Below are positions 1-5,011 of a DNA stretch of 7,201 nt, piece by piece. Made by a program: the position numbers and the translations under genes. Position 1 is the stretch's first letter; every line of letters starts with the position of its first letter. Source of the stretch: an uncultured Clostridia bacterium (GTDB lineage Bacteria; Bacillota; Clostridia; Christensenellales; Borkfalkiaceae); NCBI GenBank assembly GCA_944354085.1, contig CALVPW010000110.1:1-7201 (forward strand), in the 5' to 3' direction. The notes under the pieces are model-generated. The model saw only the letters and a list, made by a program, of their open reading frames with translations. It searched no databases and had not been told where the DNA came from.

Positions 1-82
1 ATCCAATGTGTTCAAAGCCAGCTTGTTCCAATCCAAGTGCTAATCCACCAGCCCCAGCAAATAATTCTATACTCTTAAGCAT
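1..82 (-). CDS. C5 cytosine DNA methyltransferase, N-terminus (partial, cut by window edge)
   Basis: Reading leftward from the ATG at 82, the visible 27 codons give a start MLKSIELFAGAGGLALGLEQ followed by AGFEHIG. FAGAGGLALG is motif I of C5 cytosine DNA methyltransferases (F-x-G-x-G-G), which binds S-adenosylmethionine and normally sits at the extreme N-terminus, as here. The family methylates cytosine C5 in a specific DNA site; the target and the catalytic PCQ motif lie outside the window. No other start codon precedes ATG 82 before an in-frame stop at 104-106, and GGAG (revcomp of 93-96) lies 10 nt upstream. A consensus promoter is at 119-147. Codons such as TTA, ATA and AGT and the AT-rich flank differ from the GC-rich genes further right, which suggests acquisition by transfer. 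It may belong to a restriction-modification system or be an orphan; the neighbours to the left would decide. The family call is firm despite the short stretch. Confidence 0.85.
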   Translation of the reverse strand, partial: MLKSIELFAGAGGLALGLEQAGFEHIG

Positions 83-118
83 AAATGCGTAACTCCGTAT
101 AAGTTATATCTTTTAAGT

Positions 119-147
119 ATTATAGCAAAAAACGCGCTATTTTTCAA
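119..147 (-). promoter_or_regulatory. Sigma-A type promoter for the DNA methyltransferase
   Basis: On the minus strand a -35 box TTGAAA (revcomp of 142-147) is followed after exactly 17 bp by a perfect -10 box TATAAT (revcomp of 119-124). The expected start site is near 112, giving a leader of about 30 nt before ATG 82. The methyltransferase therefore has its own promoter and does not depend on transcription from tRNA-Val. Confidence 0.85.
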
Positions 148-245
148 GCAAAAGAATGCCTTGAAACGATTTTGGCACTACGTCGGGTGCTTGAATAAAC
201 GAGCGGCTCGACTGCGCCGCAAATGGCATTGCGACAGGCTGACTA
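148..245. other. Intergenic stretch without recognisable gene
   Basis: No convincing reading frame, RNA gene or terminator is visible between the methyltransferase promoter and the terminator that ends the tRNA-Val array. Two short symmetries occur: TGCC/GGCA flanking 13 nt at 157-177, just upstream of the -35 box, and the 11-bp palindrome CGAGCGGCTCG at 200-210. The first could be an operator for the methyltransferase promoter, but nothing else supports this. Confidence 0.4.
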
Positions 246-296
246 GAAAAGAAAAAACCTAAAACGACTTGCACTCAAGGTGGTTCGTTTAGGTTT
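246..296 (-). terminator. Intrinsic terminator closing the tRNA-Val repeat array
   Basis: On the minus strand, arms 285-296 and 255-267 pair over 12 bp with one bulged A (AAACCTAAA(A)CGA against TCGTTTAGGTTT). An inner stem is CAAG 276-279 with CTTG 268-271. The minus-strand transcript then runs into TTTTTTCTTTTC (revcomp of 246-257). It would stop tRNA-Val transcription that leaks through the two upstream terminators before it reaches the methyltransferase promoter. Confidence 0.75.
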
Positions 297-419
297 CGTT
301 TGGGGAGACAACAGGGCTTTGCCGCCACGGCGGCAAGGCCTTCGGCGCGGCACACGCCTCCTTCGCGTTCCCGATCCCCCCTCTTCCCACGGGCTTGACG
401 TTCGCCATCGGCTCCATGC

Positions 420-458
420 AAAAAGAAAAAAGAGGGCGTAAACCCTCTTTTTCTTTTT
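420..458 (-). terminator. Duplicated terminator hairpin, repeat copy 1
   Basis: Arms 420-436 and 443-458 pair through GAGGG/CCCTC and flanking A/T tracts (AAAAAGAAAAAA against TTTTTCTTTTT, one bulged A), with loop 437-442. A T-rich run follows the GC stem on either strand, so it can work in both directions. It is a near copy of the hairpin right after tRNA-Val. Confidence 0.7.
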
Positions 459-570
459 GGTGGGGACAACAGGGTCTTTGCCGCCACGGCGGCAAGGCCT
501 TCGGCGCGCCCCTCGCCCTCCTCCGCGTTCCCGATCTCCCCTCTTCCCACGGGCTTGACGTTCGCCATGC

Positions 571-609
571 AAAAAGAAAAAGAGGGCGTAAAACCCTCTT
601 TTTCTTTTT
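571..609 (-). terminator. Intrinsic terminator of tRNA-Val (repeat copy 2)
   Basis: Arms 571-586 and 594-609 form a perfect 16-bp stem (GAGGG/CCCTC plus A/T tracts) around the 7-nt loop CGTAAAA. On the minus strand it directly follows the encoded CCA of tRNA-Val; position 609 is shared by the CCA and the outer end of the stem. The symmetric A and T tracts make it potentially bidirectional. Confidence 0.8.
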
Positions 610-685
610 GGTGGGGACAACAGGGCTCGAACCTGTGACCTCATGCATGTGAAGCATGCGCTCTAACCAACTGAGCTATGCCCCC
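609..685 (-). tRNA. tRNA-Val (anticodon CAC), CCA encoded
   Basis: The minus strand folds into a full cloverleaf. The acceptor is GGGGGCA with TGTCCCC (one G-U pair), the D arm is GCTC/GAGC, and the anticodon stem CATGC/GCATG encloses the loop TTCACAT. The variable loop is AGGTC, and the T stem ACAGG/CCTGT carries the loop TTCGAGC. With U33 before it, the anticodon is CAC, reading the valine codon GUG. The discriminator is A (612) and CCA is encoded at 611-609. Its promoter is at 700-729 and its terminator at 571-609. The last 17 nt are copied in the repeat array downstream, which marks this gene as a possible integration site. Confidence 0.93.
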
Positions 686-699
686 GCCGTGCATGTGCT

Positions 700-729
700 A
701 TTTTACTATGCAAAAGCCGTGTTTGTCAA
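700..729 (-). promoter_or_regulatory. Promoter of tRNA-Val
   Basis: On the minus strand a perfect -35 box TTGACA (revcomp of 724-729) is followed after 18 bp by TAAAAT (revcomp of 700-705). The start site would be near 693, about 8 nt before the mature tRNA 5' end at 685. An A7T7 tract at 746-759, about 53-66 nt upstream of that start, could act as an UP element, as is common for stable-RNA promoters. Confidence 0.8.
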
Positions 730-736
730 TCGTTTT

Positions 737-768
737 CGGGAGGGTAAAAAAATTTTTTTCCTTTCCCG
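737..768. other. A7T7-centred inverted repeat between divergent promoters
   Basis: CGGGA at 737-741 pairs with TCCCG at 764-768, GG 743-744 with CC 760-761, and A7 746-752 with T7 753-759. It lies between the minus-strand tRNA-Val promoter and the plus-strand promoter at 812, so it is not at the end of any visible transcript. It could be curved DNA or an UP element, or a relic terminator; the sequence does not decide. Confidence 0.45.
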
Positions 769-811
769 CATAAAAAGGTGCGCGCATTTTCATAAAAATA
801 TGCTTAAAGGC

Positions 812-840
812 TTGAAATCCTCTGAAATATCGTGTATAAT
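812..840 (+). promoter_or_regulatory. Promoter of the 80-residue protein gene
   Basis: TTGAAA (812-817), a 17-bp spacer and a perfect TATAAT (835-840) form a near-consensus vegetative promoter. The start site is expected near 847, giving a leader of about 40 nt before ATG 888. Confidence 0.85.
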
Positions 841-887
841 ATCCCCGAACGATAACCCCACAGCGGAACGATATACGGAGAACTTCC

Positions 888-1130
888 ATGAAACCACGCG
901 TCTATTCCATGATACAGACAGATGCAAGAGAAACGCTCCTTGATCTGATCGACGAGATCACGCTTGCGCTCGAAGATCTGCAGCAGGAAGAGCGGCGCGG
1001 CAGGCTGAACATGTACGGCGAAGGAGAAAAAACGGCGTTCGTGCAGATGCTGGAATTTATCCAACAGCGCTGGGAAGAATCTGATGAACAGGGCCTTGAT
1101 TACGATATCGAAGAGATCTTCCCCGTATGA
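888..1130 (+). CDS. Small acidic protein of unknown function (80 aa)
   Basis: I do not recognise this protein. It starts MKPRVYSMIQ and ends DIEEIFPV, is strongly acidic and glutamate-rich, and has no signal peptide, membrane segment or cysteine-based metal site. Residues 10-35 and 46-66 look like amphipathic helices, so a small helical cytoplasmic protein is likely. The start is supported by GGAG at 877-880, 7 nt before ATG 888; the internal ATG at 909 has no comparable site. A near-consensus promoter at 812-840 shows that it is a genuine transcription unit and not a chance frame. No terminator is evident after the stop, and the promoter of tRNA-Ala begins 44 nt later, so some transcripts may run into that tRNA. 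Function and partners cannot be inferred from its neighbours. Confidence 0.8.
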   Translation: MKPRVYSMIQTDARETLLDLIDEITLALEDLQQEERRGRLNMYGEGEKTAFVQMLEFIQQRWEESDEQGLDYDIEEIFPV

Positions 1131-1174
1131 TCGCCGCGTAGCAAAAAAATTTTTCAAAAGTATGGCGAAAACGC

Positions 1175-1202
1175 TTGCTTTTTTTTGGAGTTATGCTATA
1201 AT
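1175..1202 (+). promoter_or_regulatory. Extended -10 promoter of tRNA-Ala
   Basis: TTGCTT (1175-1180), a 16-bp spacer and TATAAT (1197-1202), with TGC directly before the -10 (1194-1196), form an extended -10 promoter. The start site is expected near 1209, about 10 nt before the tRNA at 1219. Confidence 0.8.
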
Positions 1203-1218
1203 CAAAACACCATCCGAT

Positions 1219-1294
1219 GGGGATATGGCTCAGTTGGTAGAGCGGTACGTTCGCAACGTACAGGCCACGAGTTCGAATCTCGTTATCTCCACCA
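1219..1294 (+). tRNA. tRNA-Ala (anticodon CGC), CCA encoded
   Basis: A full cloverleaf is visible: acceptor GGGGATA with TATCTCC, D arm GCTC/GAGC, and anticodon stem GTACG/CGTAC around the loop TTCGCAA. The variable loop is AGGCC and the T stem ACGAG/CTCGT carries the loop TTCGAAT. The anticodon after U33 is CGC, which reads the alanine codon GCG. The acceptor contains the G3-U70 wobble pair that alanyl-tRNA synthetase uses as its identity element, which confirms alanine. The discriminator is A1291 and CCA is encoded at 1292-1294. It has its own promoter and terminator. Confidence 0.95.
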
Positions 1295-1298
1295 CACG

Positions 1299-1356
1299 AT
1301 ACCCGATCGAACTGATTTGCCGCAGGCAAGCGTTCGGTCGGGTATTTTCTTTTTTG
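1299..1356 (+). terminator. Intrinsic terminator of tRNA-Ala
   Basis: Arms 1299-1312 and 1332-1345 pair over 14 bp with a single T-G wobble (ATACCCGATCGAAC against GTTCGGTCGGGTAT). A smaller inner hairpin is TTGCC-GCA-GGCAA at 1317-1329. The stem is followed by TTTCTTTTTT. It begins 5 nt after the tRNA CCA. Confidence 0.88.
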
Positions 1357-1365
1357 AACGTGGCT

Positions 1366-1450
1366 GCGCCTAAAAAAGTATTCGGAAAGACGTTTTCCGT
1401 TCTCCGCTCACCAAAAGGGCAACCTTGGAAGGCGCTCTCAGGCGTTTACT
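1366..1450 (+). ncRNA. Possible degenerate glycine-riboswitch-like structured RNA, orphan
   Basis: The plus strand contains, in riboswitch order, GGAAAG (1384-1389), CACCAAAAGGGCAA (1409-1422) and CTCTCAGGCG (1435-1444). These resemble the glycine aptamer core blocks GGAGAG, GCCGAAGGGGCAA and CUCUCAGGCAAAAGGAC, and a short outer pairing AGTA/TACT (1377-1380 with 1447-1450) could be P1. An alternative fold is a three-way junction: GCGCCT/AGGCGC (1366-1371 with 1430-1435), CGGAAA/TTTCCG (1383-1388 with 1394-1399), and a hairpin at 1411-1428 capped by the GNRA loop GCAA. No glycine-related gene, expression platform or promoter follows, and several core bases deviate. It may be a relic or an unrelated structured segment. 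Confidence 0.3.
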
Positions 1451-1580
1451 GTAAAAATATTATAGTATATTGAATGAAATTTTGCTTGTATTTAGAAATA
1501 TATCGAAATAACGGGCAAAAAATGGCACTTTTTATTTTGACGGAATGCGAAACGCTTTGTTCTGCGCCGTGTTCAAAGAC
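1451..1580. other. AT-rich intergenic stretch, nothing recognised
   Basis: The first part (about 1451-1540) is AT-rich and contains no supported gene. Reading frames that cross it lack a plausible ribosome binding site and overlap the ppk coding region in antisense. It separates the plus-strand tRNA-Ala unit from the converging minus-strand pfk-ppx-ppk operon. Confidence 0.5.
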
Positions 1581-1622
1581 AAAAAATCGCGGCGGCGCGG
1601 GAAAAATTCCCGCGCCGCCGCG
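1581..1622 (-). terminator. Strong intrinsic terminator of the pfk-ppx-ppk operon
   Basis: A perfect 16-bp stem (1588-1603 with 1607-1622, almost all G and C, loop AAA) is followed on the minus strand by ATTTTTT (revcomp of 1581-1587). It lies 17 bp past the ppk stop codon and ends the operon. Confidence 0.92.
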
Positions 1623-1639
1623 CAGTCTTTTCGACGCTT

Positions 1640-3718
1640 TTACGCCTTTGTCGCCTCGCGCAGGAATTTATCCTGCGCATCGAGCGGTTCGCCGAGCGTT
1701 TCCACTTTGCGGTATTCGCCGTCGAAACAGAGCTTGCGCGCTTTTACGTTATCGGCAAGCATCGTCTGCAAGATCCCTACGATGCGGTCGGCGATGCGCT
1801 CGTCGAGCACGGGCGCTGCGATCTCTACCCGCTTATCGGTGTTGCGCGTCATGAGGTCGGCGCTCGAAATATACGTTACGCGATCCTCTCCCCTTCCGAA
1901 GCAATACACGCGCGAATGTTCCAAAAATCTTCCTACGATGCTGACGACGCGGATATTCTCCGTCTTGCCCGCAACGCCCGGAAGGATACAGCAGATCCCG
2001 CGGATGACGAGCTCGATCTTGACGCCCGCGGCGCTCGCCTCGGCAAATTTATCGATGATCTCCTTATCGGTCAGGCTGTTCATCTTGGCGAGGATATACC
2101 CCTCCCCGCCGTCCTTCGCCTTTGCGATCTCGCGATCCATATAGCGGATGAGCCCGCTCTTTAGCGTTTCGGGCGCGACGAGAAGGCGCTCGTAGGTAAA
2201 ATCGGTGTTGCAGATGGAGACATTGCGGAAGAACGCCACCGCATCTTCGCCGATCTTTTTATCCGCCGTGAGGATATTCAGATCGGTATACTGCTTGCTG
2301 GTCGACTCGTTGTAATTACCCGTTCCGAGATGGGTGATGTATTTGAGGTCCTCCCCCTCCTTTAAGACGATGGAGATGATCTTGGAGTGCACCTTGTAAT
2401 TTTCCATCCCGTAAATGATGGTACAGCCCGCCTCCTGCAATTTGCTCGCGAAGTACATATTGTTCTCTTCGTCGAAGCGGGCGCACAGTTCAATGACGAC
2501 GACCACCTGCTTGCCGTTCTCGCTCGCACGGCACAAGAGCTCCGCGATGCGCGAATGATGCGCCAGGCGGTAGATGGTGATCATGATGGAGCTCACCCGT
2601 TCATCCTTGGAGCACTCCTCCAAAAGATCGACGACGGGCGTCATCGCGTCGTACGGGTACGAAAGGAACACGTCGTGACGGAAGACGGTATCGATGAGCG
2701 AAGGCGCAAGCGAAAGCTCGTCGGAAACGGCGCCCTTGAAGGGCGCGTATTTGAGCGCCGCGCTCTCCTCGGGCGGCAGATATCCGCCCAAAGAAAAGAG
2801 GAACTTATAGTCGAAAAAGCGTTCGTCGCAAAAGCAGAACTTTGCATCCAGCCCCAAGATCTTTAACACGACGTCTTTGAGCTTGCTCTCGCGGTCGTCG
2901 ACTTCGAGGCGGACGACGTTGAGTTTGGCGCGCGACTCCACCTTCTTTTTCATGATCTCAGAAAAATCCCGCTCAACGTCGGAATCGTCGATATGCGTAT
3001 CGAAATCGGCGTTGCGGGTGACGCGCATGAGCATCTGCGCATTGACGGTATACCCCGTGAACGCGTATTTTCCGAAGAGACGGATGAGCTCTTCGAGCGG
3101 GATGAGGCGCACCTTCTTTTCCCCGCTCAGGCGATACAGCCTGTCGAGCGAGGGATTGACGGCGATGACGCCGATCATGCGCCTGCCTTCCTTTTCGAGC
3201 TGGCAGATCATGTAGCTGCGCTCGTTCTCGAACTGCATCAACGGATGCTTGGCATCGAGCACCATCAACGAAAGCAGGGGCAGAACATGGCGCAAAAAGA
3301 TCTTTCTGCACTCCTCCGTCTGGCGGGGCGTGAGGTCTTCGCCGCGCAGGATACGCAGCCCGTTTTTGCCGAGTTCTTTGCGCAGCGACGCGTAGCACGC
3401 CGTGCGCAGCTCGTATAATTTGTGCGTGACTTCGGCAATGCCGTCCAGCTGCTTTGCTGCGGTGAGGCGGGTCTTGTTTTCCGTCGCCTGCGGTTCGGAG
3501 ACGCTCTCGTTGTACAAACTCCCGACGCGCACCATATAGAACTCGTCGAGATTGGACGTGAAAATGGAGAGGAACTTGCAGCGCTCCAGCAGCGGGTTGG
3601 TGAGATCCATCGCCTGATCGAGCACGCGCTTATTGAAGAGCAGCCAGCTGTACTCGCGGTTGATATAAATATCGCGGATAAATTTACGTTTGACCTTTTG
3701 CGGTACGGTAAGTTTCAT
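1640..3718 (-). CDS. ppk: Polyphosphate kinase 1 (692 aa)
   Basis: The enzyme reversibly transfers the ATP gamma-phosphate to inorganic polyphosphate and autophosphorylates on histidine. The length is typical of PPK1. The N-terminal domain has NREYSWLLFNKRVL (20-33) and SNLDEFYMVRVG (55-66), where N56 corresponds to the ATP-contacting Asn. The kinase core has TIYRLAHHSR (381-390) and ELCARFDEENN (410-420), matching the conserved Mg/phosphate-binding arginines (R384, R414). KVHSK (442-446) carries the autophosphorylated histidine H444, followed by GTGNYNESTSKQYTDL (466-481), and EHSRV (600-604) carries the second catalytic histidine H601. All key residues are present. The open frame runs on upstream to 4072 over the ppx tail, but AAGGA at 3727-3731, 8 nt before ATG 3718, fixes the start. 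It is last in the operon, 26 bp after ppx. Confidence 0.97.
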   Translation of the reverse strand: MKLTVPQKVKRKFIRDIYINREYSWLLFNKRVLDQAMDLTNPLLERCKFLSIFTSNLDEFYMVRVGSLYNESVSEPQATENKTRLTAAKQLDGIAEVTHKLYELRTACYASLRKELGKNGLRILRGEDLTPRQTEECRKIFLRHVLPLLSLMVLDAKHPLMQFENERSYMICQLEKEGRRMIGVIAVNPSLDRLYRLSGEKKVRLIPLEELIRLFGKYAFTGYTVNAQMLMRVTRNADFDTHIDDSDVERDFSEIMKKKVESRAKLNVVRLEVDDRESKLKDVVLKILGLDAKFCFCDERFFDYKFLFSLGGYLPPEESAALKYAPFKGAVSDELSLAPSLIDTVFRHDVFLSYPYDAMTPVVDLLEECSKDERVSSIMITIYRLAHHSRIAELLCRASENGKQVVVVIELCARFDEENNMYFASKLQEAGCTIIYGMENYKVHSKIISIVLKEGEDLKYITHLGTGNYNESTSKQYTDLNILTADKKIGEDAVAFFRNVSICNTDFTYERLLVAPETLKSGLIRYMDREIAKAKDGGEGYILAKMNSLTDKEIIDKFAEASAAGVKIELVIRGICCILPGVAGKTENIRVVSIVGRFLEHSRVYCFGRGEDRVTYISSADLMTRNTDKRVEIAAPVLDERIADRIVGILQTMLADNVKARKLCFDGEYRKVETLGEPLDAQDKFLREATKA

Positions 3719-3726
3719 ATCGTGTA

Positions 3727-3731
3727 TCCTT
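3727..3731 (-). promoter_or_regulatory. Ribosome binding site that fixes the ppk start
   Basis: AAGGA on the minus strand lies 8 nt before ATG 3718. It rules out the longer in-frame reading that overlaps the ppx C-terminus and would add 118 low-complexity residues not found in the PPK1 family. Confidence 0.75.
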
Positions 3732-3744
3732 ATGTTCGTTCGCG

Positions 3745-4980
3745 TCACGAAGGCTGCGTCTCGTCCGAAGGCTGCGTCGAATGCGCATCGGCGGGTGCTT
3801 CGGCAGGCGCGCTCTTTTTGGGGCGTCCCCGTTTTTTGGGTGCGGGTTCGGACATGGGTGCCGCATTTTCTGCCGCAGGCTGCGCCTTGGGCTTTCTGCC
3901 CCGCTTTTTGGGCGCGGGTTCGGACATGGGCGCCGCGTTTTCTGCCGCAGGCTGCGCCTTGGGCTTCCTGCCCCGCTTTTTGGGCGCGGCAGCCCGTTCG
4001 GGAGCAGACGCCGTCTCCATAGGGGCATGCCGCGCTTCGCCGCCCCTCTCTCCCGTGACGAGATCGCACCATTCGCCCTGCTCGCTGCCGTCGAGCACGA
4101 GCTGCAGATACCCTTCTTTGACGCCGCGGTCGCTCACGAGGATATTGTCCACGCCGAAGCGCTTAGAGAGCACCTTTAAGACGATGGCAGCGGAAGCGAT
4201 GATGTACAGCTTCTCGGGCGCATTGTTCAAGATGAGCTTGGAGCGGTCCTCGCCCGTGAGGAGATGTTTGACGAGTTTTTTGAACTTCTTATAGCGGATG
4301 ACGCGCGCGCCTTCCGTCTTTTCTCCCGCGAAGTCGGCGTATACGTCGTACAGCGCGGCGTTGGCGGCGCCCACCATGACCGCCGTCGAAAAAACGTCCT
4401 CCCCGGGAAGATCGGCGCGGTCGAATTTGTGCTTGACGTACCGCTTGATGGCTTTGGCTTCCTTTTCGGTGGGGAAGATCCCGTCGACGAATTTGCGGTA
4501 AAGATCGATGAGCCCGAACGGGAAGTACTGCATCTCCTCCTTGCGCTGTTTGGAAAGATCGCATACCTCGATGGATTTGCCGCCCAGATCGATGAGGACG
4601 GGGCGTTCGTACGAACGGAAATAGACGTTGGCGATATAGTCGCAGTACGCCTCGGTCGCGGCGTCGATGACGTTGATGGTGAGCCCCGCCTCTTCCCGTA
4701 CGCGGGCGTACACTTCCTCGAAATTTTCGATATGGCGCAGCGCCGCCGTCGAAATGAGATAACACCGTTCCACGCCGAGGTTGACGCACGCTTCTTTGAG
4801 CTCGTGCAGGCAATCGACGAGTTTTTCGATGCCGCGCTCGGTGAGCTTCCGCCCCTCGAGATAGTGCACGAGGCTGATGGCTTTGCGTTCTTTGAACAAG
4901 ATCTCCGTTTTGTGCTCATCCGCCGCCGCAACGACGAGCGAAAGGCTGCTCGAACTCACATCGATCACAGAATATTTCAT
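3745..4980 (-). CDS. ppx: Ppx/GppA-family exopolyphosphatase-like protein with AT-hook-like C-terminal tail (411 aa)
   Basis: Residues 1-300 follow the short Ppx/GppA form of the actin/Hsp70-like fold: VIDVSSSSLSLVV (5-17, phosphate 1 loop), ISTAALRHIENF (76-87), IDAATEA (105-111, usually ISGxEEA), LIDLGGKSIEV (129-139, usually DIGGGSTE), YFPFGLIDLY (152-161) and SDRGVKEGYL (283-292). Members hydrolyse polyphosphate or pppGpp. The neighbouring ppk favours polyphosphate. Deviations at IDAATEA and GGKS leave activity or specificity uncertain. After residue 330 comes a Pro/Ala/Lys-rich, probably disordered tail with KKRGR at 334-338, 358-362 and 382-386; the last is KKRGRPKK, a good AT-hook core. 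The tail could bind DNA or anionic polyphosphate (inference). The start ATG 4980 follows AAGGAG by 6 nt. The gene lies 31 bp after pfk. Confidence 0.88.
   Translation of the reverse strand: MKYSVIDVSSSSLSLVVAAADEHKTEILFKERKAISLVHYLEGRKLTERGIEKLVDCLHELKEACVNLGVERCYLISTAALRHIENFEEVYARVREEAGLTINVIDAATEAYCDYIANVYFRSYERPVLIDLGGKSIEVCDLSKQRKEEMQYFPFGLIDLYRKFVDGIFPTEKEAKAIKRYVKHKFDRADLPGEDVFSTAVMVGAANAALYDVYADFAGEKTEGARVIRYKKFKKLVKHLLTGEDRSKLILNNAPEKLYIIASAAIVLKVLSKRFGVDNILVSDRGVKEGYLQLVLDGSEQGEWCDLVTGERGGEARHAPMETASAPERAAAPKKRGRKPKAQPAAENAAPMSEPAPKKRGRKPKAQPAAENAAPMSEPAPKKRGRPKKSAPAEAPADAHSTQPSDETQPS
3827..3989 (-). repeat. 72-bp tandem repeat encoding the KKRGR tail of the Ppx-like protein
   Basis: Two full 72-bp units (3827-3898 and 3899-3970) and the start of a third (3971-3989) stand head to tail, in frame, 24 codons each. 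The two full units differ at five positions and all five changes are silent, so the encoded 24 residues (from RKPKAQPAAE to APKKRG) are identical. The copy number sets how many AT-hook-like motifs the protein carries and could vary between strains. Confidence 0.92.
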
Positions 4981-4986
4981 ATCCCT

Positions 4987-4992
4987 CTCCTT
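4987..4992 (-). promoter_or_regulatory. Ribosome binding site that fixes the ppx start
   Basis: AAGGAG on the minus strand lies 6 nt before ATG 4980. It excludes the longer frame opening at 5052, which would overlap the end of pfk and add 24 residues before the conserved first phosphate loop. Confidence 0.8.
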
Positions 4993-5011
4993 AAAATGGC
5001 TATCTTTATTT

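Larger units (their letters stand above)
301..611. repeat. Tandem repeat of tRNA-Val 3' end + terminator + GC-rich spacer (two extra copies)
   Basis: Two units lie in tandem: copy 1 at 301-460 (160 bp) and copy 2 at 461-611 (151 bp). The real tRNA-Val at 612 begins what would be copy 3. Each unit opens with the reverse of the tRNA 3' end: TGGGGACAACAGGG is exact at 461-474 and at 612-625, and the 301 copy has a 2-bp insertion. A GC-rich spacer follows, containing the hairpin GCCGCCACGGCGGC (copy 1 321-334, copy 2 481-494), the palindrome AAGGCCTT and the shared segment TTCCCACGGGCTTGACGTTC. Each unit ends with the same terminator hairpin and TTTTTGG. Copy 1 has an extra 9 bp (CGGCTCCAT) before its hairpin. 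The spacer does not resemble the tRNA body. The array could come from unequal recombination, from repeated integration at the tRNA 3' end, or from a REP-like family dispersed in this genome. Confidence 0.85.

Noticed and set aside
301..625. CRISPR array
   Set aside because: Only two to three units of 151-160 bp, with the whole unit repeated and no short repeat with unique spacers.
243..657. Several 85-133 codon frames across the tRNA-end repeat array
   Set aside because: They run through terminator hairpins and the tRNA, have repeated basic low-complexity sequence, and the repeat period (160 and 151 bp) is not a multiple of three.
609..685. tRNA-Glu (TTC anticodon) instead of tRNA-Val
   Set aside because: Taking TTC as the anticodon shifts the loop and breaks the perfect CATGC/GCATG stem; U33 followed by CAC fits the standard loop.
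1131..1174. Terminator after the 80-residue protein gene
   Set aside because: Only a weak TCGCC/GGCGA pairing with a long AT loop and no T-run directly after it.
1084..1473. 129-codon plus-strand frame
   Set aside because: It reads through tRNA-Ala and its terminator and has no ribosome binding site.
3719..4072. In-frame upstream extension of ppk by 118 residues
   Set aside because: It overlaps the ppx tail in another frame, is low-complexity and unlike the PPK1 family, and a good ribosome binding site precedes ATG 3718.
3422..4294. 290-codon plus-strand frame over the ppx tail
   Set aside because: It is the reverse-strand shadow of ppk and ppx and contains the mirrored 72-bp repeat; no start signal or family motif.
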